Positions 1-6,476 of a stretch of 10,689 nt of DNA are shown here, piece after piece. This stretch comes from an uncultured Ruminococcus sp. (GTDB lineage: Bacteria > Bacillota > Clostridia > Oscillospirales > Acutalibacteraceae), in assembly GCA_902803585.1 (NCBI GenBank), contig CADCQO010000007.1, forward strand, positions 1 to 10,689, read 5' to 3'. Within the stretch, counting starts at the first letter, position 1. Every line of letters begins with the position of its first letter. The position numbers and the translations under genes were made by a program. The notes beneath the pieces were generated by a model that made no database searches, had not been told where the DNA came from, and worked only from the letters and a program-made list of their open reading frames with translations.

Positions 1-23
1 AAGTCAACGTATTTTTATAACTT

Positions 24-56
24 TTTATAACATCGTCTTAACTGTTAAAAGCCTCC
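24..56 (-). repeat. Left copy of a 33-bp imperfect inverted repeat
   Basis: Read on the minus strand this begins GGAGGCTTTTAACAGT and is identical for 16 bases to 2323-2338 on the plus strand. The following 17 bases match at 13 positions. It begins 2 nt after the ABC-F stop codon. No hairpin accompanies this copy. The two copies face opposite ways and bracket trmL and the ABC-F gene. The shape suggests members of a dispersed genomic repeat family, which is inference. Confidence 0.7.
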
Positions 57-58
57 TG

Positions 59-1660
59 TCAGTTCACCTGATAACGCTCTGCAAGATATTCGTCATAGGA
101 TTCCGTTACATCACGAATACCGTCCTTTTCGAGTACGATAATACGGTTGGCTACCGTTGAAATAAATTCATGGTCATGCGAAGTAAACAGCACAACGCCC
201 TTGAAACTTTGCAGACCTTTGTTGACGGCTGTAATAGATTCCAGATCAAGATGGTTGGTAGGCTGATCGAGAATCAGGCAGTTTGCGCCGAACATCATCA
301 TGCGGGACAGCATACAGCGCACTTTCTCACCGCCTGACAGTACGTCAACAGGCTTGAATACATCATCTCCTGAAAACAGCATTCTTCCGAGAAAACCTCT
401 CAGATAGGTGTCTGTGTCGTCGTTGCCCCTGACATACTGACGGATCCAGTCAAGAATAGACAGCTTGTTGCCCTCGAAAAAGGCGGTGTTGTCCTTCGGA
501 AAATAGGACTGTGACGTGCTGATGCCCCACTTGAAAGTACCTGCATCGGGTGTCATGTGTTCTGTGAGAATTTCAAAAAGGGCAGTAACGGCATTTTCAT
601 TTTCGCACAGGAAAGCGACCTTGTCTGTGCGTTCAATGCGGAAAGAAACGTTATCCAGCACCTTTTCGCCGTCAATGGTCTTGGTCAGACCTTCTACCGT
701 CAGGACTTCCTTTCCGACTTCTCTGTCCATCGTAAAGCTGACAAAGGGATAGCGGCGGCTGGAAGCGGGCAGTTCTTCAACGGTCAGCTTATCCAACAGC
801 TTGCGGCGGGAGGTTGCCTGCTTTGATTTGGATTTATTGGCGGAGAAACGCTGTACAAAGCTCTGAAGTTCCTTGATTTTCTCTTCGGTTTTCTTGTTCT
901 GCTGTTTTATCATTGCCTGAATCAGCTGTGAGGACTCATACCAGAATTCATAGTTGCCGACATAGAGCTTGATTTTGTTGTAGTCGATATCAACCATGTG
1001 TGTGCAGACGGTATTGAGGAAATGGCGGTCATGGGATACGACAATGACCGTCCCCTCATAGTCCAGAATGAAATCTTCCAGCCATGCGATAGCCTTGACA
1101 TCTAAGTTGTTGGTCGGCTCGTCAAGAAGAATGATTTCAGGATTGCCGAACAGTGCCTGTGCCAGCAGCACCTTTACTTTTTCGTTGCCGGTGAGGGTGC
1201 TCATAGCGGCGGAAAGAATCTCTTCCGGCAGACCCAGACCCTGAATCAGCTTGGAGGCATCGCTTTCCGCTTCCCAGCCGTTCAGCTCTGCAAATTCTGC
1301 TTCCAGTTCGGACGCACGGATACCGTCCTCTTCAGAAAAGTCCTCCTTGAGGTAGATAGCATCTTTTTCCTTCATGATGTCATAGAGTTTTTTGTTGCCA
1401 TAGATAACGGTGTCCAGTACGGTGTAGCTGTCAAAAGCGAAATGATCCTGTTTCAGTACAGACATTCTTGTGTTTTCGGGAATAATGACTTCGCCCTTGG
1501 TCGGCTCCAGATCGCCCGACAGCACACGCAGAAAGGTGGATTTTCCCGCACCGTTCGCACCGATAATGCCATAACAGTTGCCGTCCGTAAACTTCAGGTC
1601 AACGTCCGAAAACAGCGGTGTGCCGCTGAAATTGATAGATACATTGGATACAGTAATCAT
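59..1660 (-). CDS. ykpA: ABC-F family ATP-binding protein, YkpA/YbiT type
   Basis: This is a soluble ABC-F ATPase with two nucleotide-binding domains and no membrane segment. Members of the family act on the ribosome near the tRNA exit site. NBD1 has an intact Walker A (GANGAGKS, residues 34-41), Walker B with catalytic Glu181 (LLDEP) and switch His210, but its signature is LTGNE (156-160) instead of LSGGQ. A charged linker (about 245-305, rich in Lys/Glu/Gln) fits the ABC-F interdomain coiled coil. NBD2 keeps LSGGEK (441-446) and switch His495, but its Walker A position reads CENENAVTA (352-360), with no GKS/T, and Walker B reads LDQP, with Gln466 where Glu is expected. The 533-aa length and overall sequence match the YkpA subgroup. 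A GAGGAG ribosome site lies 8 nt before the ATG. It follows trmL by 30 nt, probably in the same transcript. Family assignment is secure; the biological role is not. Confidence 0.93.
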   Translation of the reverse strand: MITVSNVSINFSGTPLFSDVDLKFTDGNCYGIIGANGAGKSTFLRVLSGDLEPTKGEVIIPENTRMSVLKQDHFAFDSYTVLDTVIYGNKKLYDIMKEKDAIYLKEDFSEEDGIRASELEAEFAELNGWEAESDASKLIQGLGLPEEILSAAMSTLTGNEKVKVLLAQALFGNPEIILLDEPTNNLDVKAIAWLEDFILDYEGTVIVVSHDRHFLNTVCTHMVDIDYNKIKLYVGNYEFWYESSQLIQAMIKQQNKKTEEKIKELQSFVQRFSANKSKSKQATSRRKLLDKLTVEELPASSRRYPFVSFTMDREVGKEVLTVEGLTKTIDGEKVLDNVSFRIERTDKVAFLCENENAVTALFEILTEHMTPDAGTFKWGISTSQSYFPKDNTAFFEGNKLSILDWIRQYVRGNDDTDTYLRGFLGRMLFSGDDVFKPVDVLSGGEKVRCMLSRMMMFGANCLILDQPTNHLDLESITAVNKGLQSFKGVVLFTSHDHEFISTVANRIIVLEKDGIRDVTESYDEYLAERYQVN

Positions 1661-1690
1661 AGTGTGTTCTCCTCGTATTTTCTTTTCTTG

Positions 1691-2197
1691 TTATTCCGCA
1701 TCTTCCCAATTGAATTCCCGCAGACGGCCGTAATTCTGCAATTCCGGATAATCCCACTGACGCAGAATCTCATAAGCAGCGACGGCAACAGAATTGGACA
1801 GGTTAAGACTTCTCGCCTTTTCAATCATGGGAATGCGAACCGTTGTGTCCGGATTCTGAAACAGCAGCCACTCCGGCAAACCTGCCGTTTCCTTGCCAAA
1901 GACGATATAGCACTTGTCAGGATAACGAATGTCGGTGTAAGTATGAGGCGCTTTTGTGGAGAAGTAGTAGAAAATACCGTCTTTGTTTTTGTCAAAAAAA
2001 TCGTCTAAATTTTCGTAGTAAGTAATGTCAAGGAAATGCCAGTAATCCAGACCTGCCCGTTTAAGTTTCTTGTCGGTCGGCGTAAATCCCATCGGTTTCA
2101 CGATATGAAGCCTTGCGCCGGTTGCCGCACACGTCCTCGCAATATTTCCCGTATTTGGCGCAATTTCCGGTTCCACTAACACAATATTCAATTCCAC
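1691..2197 (-). CDS. trmL: tRNA (cytidine/uridine-2'-O-)-methyltransferase TrmL, SpoU/TrmH superfamily
   Basis: This predicted SAM-dependent methyltransferase modifies the 2'-OH of the wobble nucleotide (position 34) of tRNA-Leu isoacceptors, as known for E. coli TrmL (YibK) and B. subtilis CspR. At 168 aa it has the minimal length of the subfamily, i.e. a bare knotted SPOUT domain with no extra RNA-binding domain. The three SpoU motifs are visible: NTGNIAR at 15-21, the FGKETAGLP segment at 100-108, and IPM...SLNLSNSVAVAAYE at 122-143, which forms the knot and SAM pocket. The start is GTG rather than ATG (positions 2195-2197), supported by GGAGG at 2207-2211 with 9 nt spacing. An overlapping reading (2061-2273) has no family character. 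The gene is separated from the fatty acid operon by a terminator-like hairpin and followed 30 nt later by the ABC-F gene, so two translation-related genes probably share a transcript. I could not see a convincing promoter. Confidence 0.95.
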   Translation of the reverse strand: MELNIVLVEPEIAPNTGNIARTCAATGARLHIVKPMGFTPTDKKLKRAGLDYWHFLDITYYENLDDFFDKNKDGIFYYFSTKAPHTYTDIRYPDKCYIVFGKETAGLPEWLLFQNPDTTVRIPMIEKARSLNLSNSVAVAAYEILRQWDYPELQNYGRLREFNWEDAE

Positions 2198-2292
2198 TTC
2201 TTTTTTCCTCCGTTCCTTTTACGTTGGGCTTTGACCGAATCAATTCATCATTCAGCGCACCACCCGACAACAATGTGCCGCATACACGATAT

Positions 2293-2332
2293 AAAAAGTT
2301 TTCTCCCTCACGGTGAGGTGAGGGAGGCTTTT
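2293..2332 (-). terminator. Likely rho-independent terminator of the fab-acc operon
   Basis: Read on the minus strand, a perfect 9-bp stem CTCCCTCAC / GTGAGGGAG (arms at 2318-2326 and 2303-2311) encloses a 6-nt loop. It is followed by AAAAC and then five T (2293-2297). The upstream AAAAG (2328-2332) can pair with CTTTT, extending the stem across a small bulge. It lies 44 nt after the accA stop and before trmL, where the fatty acid operon should end. The U-tract is not flush with the stem, so efficiency is uncertain. On the plus strand the hairpin is also followed by CTTTT, but no plus-strand gene needs it. Its upstream arm overlaps the 33-bp repeat described below. Confidence 0.6.
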
Positions 2333-2355
2333 AACAGTAAAAACAATTTTATAAA
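2323..2355 (+). repeat. Right copy of the 33-bp imperfect inverted repeat
   Basis: This matches the minus strand of 24-56 at 29 of 33 positions (16 of 16, then 13 of 17). The four mismatches fall at 2339, 2342, 2345 and 2348, exactly three bases apart. Its first bases form part of the terminator-like hairpin downstream of accA, so the operon end and the repeat are physically fused. No open reading frame with family character spans it. Confidence 0.7.
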
Positions 2356-2375
2356 CACCTTGCCAAACGGTAAAA

Positions 2376-3146
2376 TCAGTATTTGCGGAAACGGTTATAG
2401 CGCAGTTCAATCAGCCTTTCGGGACTGAGTGCCGCTTTTTTGGCAAAGGTTTCGGCAATCAGATTTTTCAGACCATCGAACAGCTTGCTTTCGATGTCTT
2501 TAGGCTCCCGTATAATTCTTTCGATGACACCCAGTTTAAACAGATCCTGTGCCGTCAGCTTCAGGCACTCGGAGGCCTCCGCCGTTTTGCTGGAGTCCTT
2601 CCAGAGGATACTTGCACAGCCCTCCGGCGAAATAACGGAGTAGATCGCATTTTCCAGCATCCATACCTCGTCAGCGACTGCCAGTGCCAGCGCACCGCCG
2701 CTGCCGCCTTCTCCGATGAAAATAGAAAGAATAGGTGTTTTCAGCGTCATCATTTCCATCAGGTTCTCAGCAATCGCCTGTCCCTGACCTCTTTCTTCTG
2801 CCCCGATGCCGCAGTATGCGCCGGACGTATCAACAAAACAGATAACCGGACGATGGAACTTTTCCGCCTGCTTCATCAGACGCAGGGCTTTGCGGTAGCC
2901 TTCAGGGTGCGCCGAACCGAAATTGCGGCTCATGCGTTCCTTGAGGTTGCGTCCCTTTTCCAGACCGATCACCGTGACGGGTTTTCCGTTCAGTTCTGCA
3001 ATACCGCCGATCACCGCCTTGTCATCAGCAAAACGTCTGTCACCGTGAAGCTCAAAAAAACTGTCACCGAAAATACGGGTGATATAGTCAATAGAAGTGG
3101 GTCGGTCATTGGCTCTGGCAGCCGTTACATGGTCAAACGCGCTCAT
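2376..3146 (-). CDS. accA: Acetyl-CoA carboxylase carboxyltransferase, alpha subunit
   Basis: This is one half of the carboxyltransferase that moves the carboxyl group from biotin on AccB to acetyl-CoA, giving malonyl-CoA, as an A2D2 tetramer in the cytoplasm. The crotonase-fold core is clear: NFGSAHPEGYRKALRLM (75-91), DTSGAYCGIGAEERGQG (106-122), GEGGSGGALAL (145-155) and VISPEGCASILW (171-182). At 256 aa it lacks the N-terminal helical extension of about 60 residues found in E. coli AccA (319 aa). Short forms are normal in many Firmicutes, so I do not read this as truncation. It overlaps accD by 14 nt and has a strong GGAGGT site (3155-3160) 8 nt before the ATG, inside accD. That arrangement favours translational coupling and equal amounts of the two subunits. 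It is the last gene of the operon, with a terminator-like hairpin following. Confidence 0.97.
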   Translation of the reverse strand: MSAFDHVTAARANDRPTSIDYITRIFGDSFFELHGDRRFADDKAVIGGIAELNGKPVTVIGLEKGRNLKERMSRNFGSAHPEGYRKALRLMKQAEKFHRPVICFVDTSGAYCGIGAEERGQGQAIAENLMEMMTLKTPILSIFIGEGGSGGALALAVADEVWMLENAIYSVISPEGCASILWKDSSKTAEASECLKLTAQDLFKLGVIERIIREPKDIESKLFDGLKNLIAETFAKKAALSPERLIELRYNRFRKY

Positions 3147-4044
3147 CAGCTGCCACCTCCTTCTTCTGCATGGTGTCGGGATGCAGTCTTATCAGTCTGG
3201 CGAGGGTATCTTTCATGTTCCTGCGCTCGACCACCGCATCAATAAAGCCCTTTTCCAGAAGGAATTCAGCGGACTGGAAATCCTTCGGCAGCTTCTGGCG
3301 TATCGTCTGTTCAATGACTCTGGGGCCTGCAAAGCCGATCAGTGCACGGGGCTCTGAAAGGATAATGTCGCCCTCCATCGCAAAGCTCGCCGTCACGCCG
3401 CCCGTTGTCGGATCGGTCAGGACAGTAATGTACAGCAGACCGGCATCACTGTGCCGTTTGACCGCACCGCTGGTTTTTGCCATCTGCATCAGCGACAAAA
3501 TACCCTCCTGCATTCTTGCACCGCCTGAAACAGTGAAGATAATCACGGGCAGACGCTTGTCAGTCGCATATTCAAAGGCTCTGGTGATTTTTTCACCCGT
3601 CACCGTACCCATCGAACCCATCATGAACTGAGAGTTCATCACAGCGATCACGGTTTTTTCACCGTTGATGCAGCCTACTCCCGTCAGAACAGATTCATTT
3701 TCACCGCTGCTGAGTTTTGCGCTTTTCAGCTTCTTCTCATAGTCCGGAAAGTCGATTTTGTTGGCAGAGGTCATTTCTGCGTCCATCTCGGTGAAAGTGC
3801 CTTCATCTATCGTCATTTCTATGCGCTGTCTGGCAGCAATACGGAAATGATAGTTACATTTCAGGCAGACCTTATGATTATCCATCAGATCAGAAGAAAG
3901 CATCGCTGCTTTGCACACAGGACACTTGACCCACAATTCCTCTGGAATATACGGATGATTTTCTACAAACCCGCCCTGATTTTCCAACTCGTTTTTCGGC
4001 TTGAGGAAATTAAAAATATCCGGCAATTCAACCACCTGACCCAT
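3133..4044 (-). CDS. accD: Acetyl-CoA carboxylase carboxyltransferase, beta subunit
   Basis: This is the beta partner of AccA. It carries the N-terminal C4 zinc ribbon (Cys41, Cys44, Cys60, Cys63, as CPVC and CLKC) typical of bacterial AccD, followed by the crotonase-fold domain with SGGARMQEG (173-181) and GGVTASFAMEGD (215-226). The length, 303 aa, is close to the usual 280-305. The ATG at 4042-4044 has no recognisable ribosome site and a small hairpin (4049-4062) sits just before it. An in-frame TTG at 4024-4026 is preceded at 5 nt by AGGTGG (4032-4037) and would give a product starting M-PDIFNFLKPK, nearer to typical AccD N-termini. The true start is therefore open between 4044 and 4026. 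It follows accC after 85 nt, a gap that holds an inverted repeat, and overlaps accA. Function is secure; only the first six residues are in doubt. Confidence 0.96.
   Translation of the reverse strand: MGQVVELPDIFNFLKPKNELENQGGFVENHPYIPEELWVKCPVCKAAMLSSDLMDNHKVCLKCNYHFRIAARQRIEMTIDEGTFTEMDAEMTSANKIDFPDYEKKLKSAKLSSGENESVLTGVGCINGEKTVIAVMNSQFMMGSMGTVTGEKITRAFEYATDKRLPVIIFTVSGGARMQEGILSLMQMAKTSGAVKRHSDAGLLYITVLTDPTTGGVTASFAMEGDIILSEPRALIGFAGPRVIEQTIRQKLPKDFQSAEFLLEKGFIDAVVERRNMKDTLARLIRLHPDTMQKKEVAADERV
3155..3160 (-). promoter_or_regulatory. Ribosome binding site of accA inside accD
   Basis: The minus strand reads GGAGGT, 8 nt upstream of the accA ATG (3144-3146). It lies within the last codons of accD, which stops at 3133. 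The strong site and 14-nt overlap fix the accA start and suggest coupled translation of AccD and AccA. Confidence 0.75.
4032..4037 (-). promoter_or_regulatory. Candidate ribosome binding site for an alternative TTG start of accD
   Basis: The minus strand reads AGGTGG 5 nt before an in-frame TTG (4024-4026), whereas the upstream ATG (4042-4044) lacks any purine-rich site. If used, AccD would be 297 aa instead of 303. This is inference from spacing and from the usual form of AccD N-termini. Confidence 0.4.
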
Positions 4045-4082
4045 CTGTCGCTAACAATAGCGTATTTCTTGACAAACCGACA

Positions 4083-4117
4083 AAGCACCGCGCGGTACTC
4101 CCTGCAAAACGGTGCTT
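4083..4117 (-). other. Inverted repeat (RNA hairpin) between accC and accD
   Basis: The 8-base arms AAGCACCG (minus strand, from 4117 to 4110) and CGGTGCTT (4090 to 4083) enclose 19 nt. It starts 12 nt after the accC stop. No U-tract follows, so it does not look like a full terminator. A smaller perfect hairpin, CGCTA-N4-TAGCG, lies at 4049-4062 just ahead of accD. Possible roles are partial attenuation, transcript processing or 3'-end protection of the upstream message. Confidence 0.5.
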
Positions 4118-4129
4118 CCGGTACGTTTT

Positions 4130-5494
4130 TTATTGCCCGTCCTTTTTTCTGTCGAGCTTTTCCTGACGCTCCGCCATGAAATTCGTGGTATAAGTACCCG
4201 ATACAAAAGCGGGGTCAGATAATATATCAATATGGAGATTACGGTTATGCTTGATACCGTTGATGGTCAGCTCACTAAGCGCCATTTTCATTTTGCGTAT
4301 TGCCAGTTCGCGGGAACGCGCCTGTACAATCAGCTTGCCGATCATCGAATCGTAATACGGCGGTACCTGATAATTCTGGTAGATCGCTGTATCAAACCGC
4401 ACACAGGGACCGCCGGGAATATGTATGAAATCCAGCGTACCGCAGCTCGGACGGAAATTGTTGTCAGCATCTTCCGCATTGATGCGGCATTCAATGGCAT
4501 TGCCGTGCATATAGACTCTGTCCTGTGTGACTGTCAGCCTGGCACCCGATGCAATGCGGATCATCCACTGTACGATGTCAATTCCCACGACCATTTCGGT
4601 GACAGGGTGCTCGACCTGCAGACGGGTGTTCATCTCCATAAAGTAAAAATGCTTGTCCTGATCCAGCAGGAATTCAACGGTTCCTGCATTTTCATAATTG
4701 ACAGCTCTGGCGGCTTTGACAGCGGCATCCATCATCTGCCGTCTGAGTTCCGGTGTGATAGCCGGTGAAGGGCATTCCTCTATCAGCTTCTGATTTTTGC
4801 GCTGAACAGAACACTCTCTTTCTCCCAGACAAACTACATTGCCGTACTTGTCGCACAGCAGCTGCATTTCGATATGTTTGACGGGCGTAATGAATTTTTC
4901 CATATAGACAGCCCCGTCCCCAAAGGCACTCTGTGCCTCTGCCTTGGCTGACAGAAAAGCGTTGTCAAAATCCTCTATGCGGTCTACACGCCGGATACCG
5001 CGTCCGCCGCCGCCGGAACGTGCCTTGACAAGCAGCGGAAAGCCGATGGCCTGTGCATTGGCTCTCGCCTCATCAATATCCTCTATGACATCGCTTCCCG
5101 GCGTGACCGGTACGCCTGCCGCGCGCATTGTCTTGCGGGCTTCATCTTTGTCCCCTAACTTTTCGATCATCGCCGCCGAGGGACCGATGAACTCGATGTT
5201 GCACTTCTCACAGAGCGACACAAATTTCGCATTTTCGGACAGCAGACCATAACCGGGGTGGATTGCCTGCGCCCCCGATACAACAGCCGCCTCCAGAATA
5301 GCCGCCATATTCAGATAGCTGTCCGCCACCTGTGCACTGCCGATACAATAGCTTTCGTCCGCCATTCTGACATGGAGGGCATCTTTATCCGCCTGAGAAT
5401 ACACCGCCACCGTCGAAATACCCATCTCACGGCAGGCACGTATAATTCTTACGGCAATCTCGCCCCGATTGGCGATCAGTATTTTAGAAAACAT
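4130..5494 (-). CDS. accC: Biotin carboxylase subunit of acetyl-CoA carboxylase
   Basis: This ATP-grasp enzyme carboxylates the biotin of AccB using ATP and bicarbonate. It opens with the biotin carboxylase N-domain (FSKILIANRGEIAVRIIRACRE) and has the flexible glycine-rich ATP lid at 161-166 (GGGGRG) preceded by Lys157. Catalytic positions match E. coli AccC with a one-residue offset: Lys236, Glu274, Glu287, Asn289, Arg291 in EMNTRLQVEHPVTE, Glu295, and Arg337 in ECRINAED. The length, 454 aa, is that of the stand-alone bacterial subunit (about 450), not of a fused biotin carboxylase/carrier. The ATG is preceded by a G-rich stretch (GGGGGTG, GAGG). It lies 47 nt after fabZ, a gap almost filled by a 10-bp hairpin, and 85 nt before accD. 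All expected active-site residues are present, so it should be functional. Confidence 0.98.
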   Translation of the reverse strand: MFSKILIANRGEIAVRIIRACREMGISTVAVYSQADKDALHVRMADESYCIGSAQVADSYLNMAAILEAAVVSGAQAIHPGYGLLSENAKFVSLCEKCNIEFIGPSAAMIEKLGDKDEARKTMRAAGVPVTPGSDVIEDIDEARANAQAIGFPLLVKARSGGGGRGIRRVDRIEDFDNAFLSAKAEAQSAFGDGAVYMEKFITPVKHIEMQLLCDKYGNVVCLGERECSVQRKNQKLIEECPSPAITPELRRQMMDAAVKAARAVNYENAGTVEFLLDQDKHFYFMEMNTRLQVEHPVTEMVVGIDIVQWMIRIASGARLTVTQDRVYMHGNAIECRINAEDADNNFRPSCGTLDFIHIPGGPCVRFDTAIYQNYQVPPYYDSMIGKLIVQARSRELAIRKMKMALSELTINGIKHNRNLHIDILSDPAFVSGTYTTNFMAERQEKLDRKKDGQ

Positions 5495-5514
5495 TCCTCA
5501 CACCCCCGTGTAGG

Positions 5515-5541
5515 CAGCTAACGGATAGCCGCCGTCAGCTG
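5515..5541 (-). other. Strong hairpin between fabZ and accC
   Basis: On the minus strand the arms CAGCTGACGG (5541 to 5532) and CCGTTAGCTG (5524 to 5515) pair over 10 bp with a single G-U wobble around a 7-nt loop. The stem begins at the first base after the fabZ stop codon. No U-tract follows, so it is not a standard terminator. It may protect the 3' end of an upstream transcript, set differential expression or terminate weakly. The pairing is read directly from sequence; the role is inference. Confidence 0.65.
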
Positions 5542-5979
5542 TTACCCATTTATCTCTACTTTTTCTTTGGGAATGAGGGCGAAGGAAAATTCAGCCTGAG
5601 CAGCAATTTTGCCGTTGACGTAGCCCTTACCCGTGACAAAGTAAAACATACCTCTGTTTCTGGTCAGCTCACATTTGATTTCAAAGGTATCACCCGGTAC
5701 GACCTGATGCTTGAATTTTGCTTTGTCGATACCCGTAAAGAAAGGCACACTCTTGGCGGATACCTCAGCAATGATAACGGAGCTTGCCTGCGCCATCATT
5801 TCACACAGGATCACGCCCGGTACAACAGGGTGTCCCGGAAAATGTCCGTCCAGAAACCATTCATTACCGGTAATATATTTCTTTCCCTCACAGGTCGTTT
5901 CACTGGTCTTGGTGGCTTCATCAACCAGAAGCATAGAATTTCTGTGAGGAATGATTGCTTCCAACTCTTGTTTATTCAT
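5542..5979 (-). CDS. fabZ: 3-hydroxyacyl-ACP dehydratase FabZ
   Basis: This hot-dog-fold enzyme removes water from 3-hydroxyacyl-ACP to give trans-2-enoyl-ACP in each elongation round. It opens with the typical LEAIIPHRNSMLLVDEA segment (6-22). The active-site helix DGHFPGHPVVPGVILCEMMAQ (44-64) contains catalytic His46 and Glu60, which come from different subunits of the dimer. At 145 aa it has the standard FabZ length and lacks the FabA-specific sequence, so isomerase activity is not predicted from sequence alone. A modest GGGAG site lies 10 nt upstream. It sits 22 nt after accB and before accC; interposing fabZ between accB and accC is a common Firmicutes order. A 10-bp hairpin follows directly after the stop. 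Confidence 0.97.
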   Translation of the reverse strand: MNKQELEAIIPHRNSMLLVDEATKTSETTCEGKKYITGNEWFLDGHFPGHPVVPGVILCEMMAQASSVIIAEVSAKSVPFFTGIDKAKFKHQVVPGDTFEIKCELTRNRGMFYFVTGKGYVNGKIAAQAEFSFALIPKEKVEING

Positions 5980-6001
5980 AATGTTGTTTCTCCCGATACA
6001 A

Positions 6002-6460
6002 TTACTTTATGCGGAAAAGAGGCTGACCATATTCTACTACCTGACCGTTGTCAACACAGACAGCGGTAATTTCGCCGCTGCGTTCGGCAGTCACTTCATT
6101 CATCAGCTTCATTGCCTCGATCAGGCACAATACATCGCCCTTGCTGACTTTTGAGCCAACGGATACATACGGGTCTTTATCCGGTGACGGTGCAGCATAG
6201 AACACACCGATCATCGGCGCAGTAACCGGTACGCCTTCCTCCTGCTTTGCCTCTTCACGGGCAGGGGCGGCAGCAGCGGTCTGCTTTTGTGCCGGTGTCT
6301 GTTCCGCAGCAGGTACAGCCGCCGGAGCACATACAGGGGTTCCGGCTGTTTCCTGTGAGATTGTCAGCTTTTCACCATTCTCCCCCTGCAGGGAAAGTCT
6401 GGTTGCTTTGGACGCATCAAATGCCCTGAGCAGTTCTTTGATTTCTTCCACACTATACAT
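6002..6460 (-). CDS. accB: Biotin carboxyl carrier protein of acetyl-CoA carboxylase
   Basis: This carrier shuttles carboxyl-biotin between AccC and AccD/AccA. The product is 152 aa: an N-terminal helical segment (MYSVEEIKELLRAFDAS), a mobile Ala/Pro/Glu-rich linker at about 40-78, and a C-terminal biotinyl domain with EAMKLMNE, where Lys118 is the expected biotinylation site. Two earlier glycines and PMIGVFYAAPSPDKDPYV (82-99) match the family. The reading frame stays open upstream to 6685, but that extension lies inside fabF and has no family character. The ATG at 6458-6460, with a purine-rich GGTGGGGG site a few nt upstream, is chosen instead. The gene begins 17 nt after the end of fabF, so translation is probably coupled. 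A biotin ligase is needed for function and is not in the window. Confidence 0.96.
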   Translation of the reverse strand: MYSVEEIKELLRAFDASKATRLSLQGENGEKLTISQETAGTPVCAPAAVPAAEQTPAQKQTAAAAPAREEAKQEEGVPVTAPMIGVFYAAPSPDKDPYVSVGSKVSKGDVLCLIEAMKLMNEVTAERSGEITAVCVDNGQVVEYGQPLFRIK

Positions 6461-6476
6461 TGACTGTCCCCCACCT

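Noticed and set aside
1442..2008. Plus-strand open frame (188 codons) opposite the ABC-F gene and trmL
   Set aside because: It is antisense to two conserved genes and their junction, shows no motif and has no ribosome site of note.
2061..2273. Alternative minus-strand small gene overlapping the trmL start
   Set aside because: It is a different frame through trmL's first third. trmL has the motifs and a proper GGAGG/GTG start.
2376..3146. accA as a truncated gene because it is about 60 residues shorter than in E. coli
   Set aside because: Only the N-terminal helical extension is missing, all core motifs are intact, and short AccA is normal in many Firmicutes.
4050..4076. TTGTCA-like -35 in the accC-accD gap as an internal promoter
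   Set aside because: No -10-like hexamer occurs at 16-18 nt spacing.
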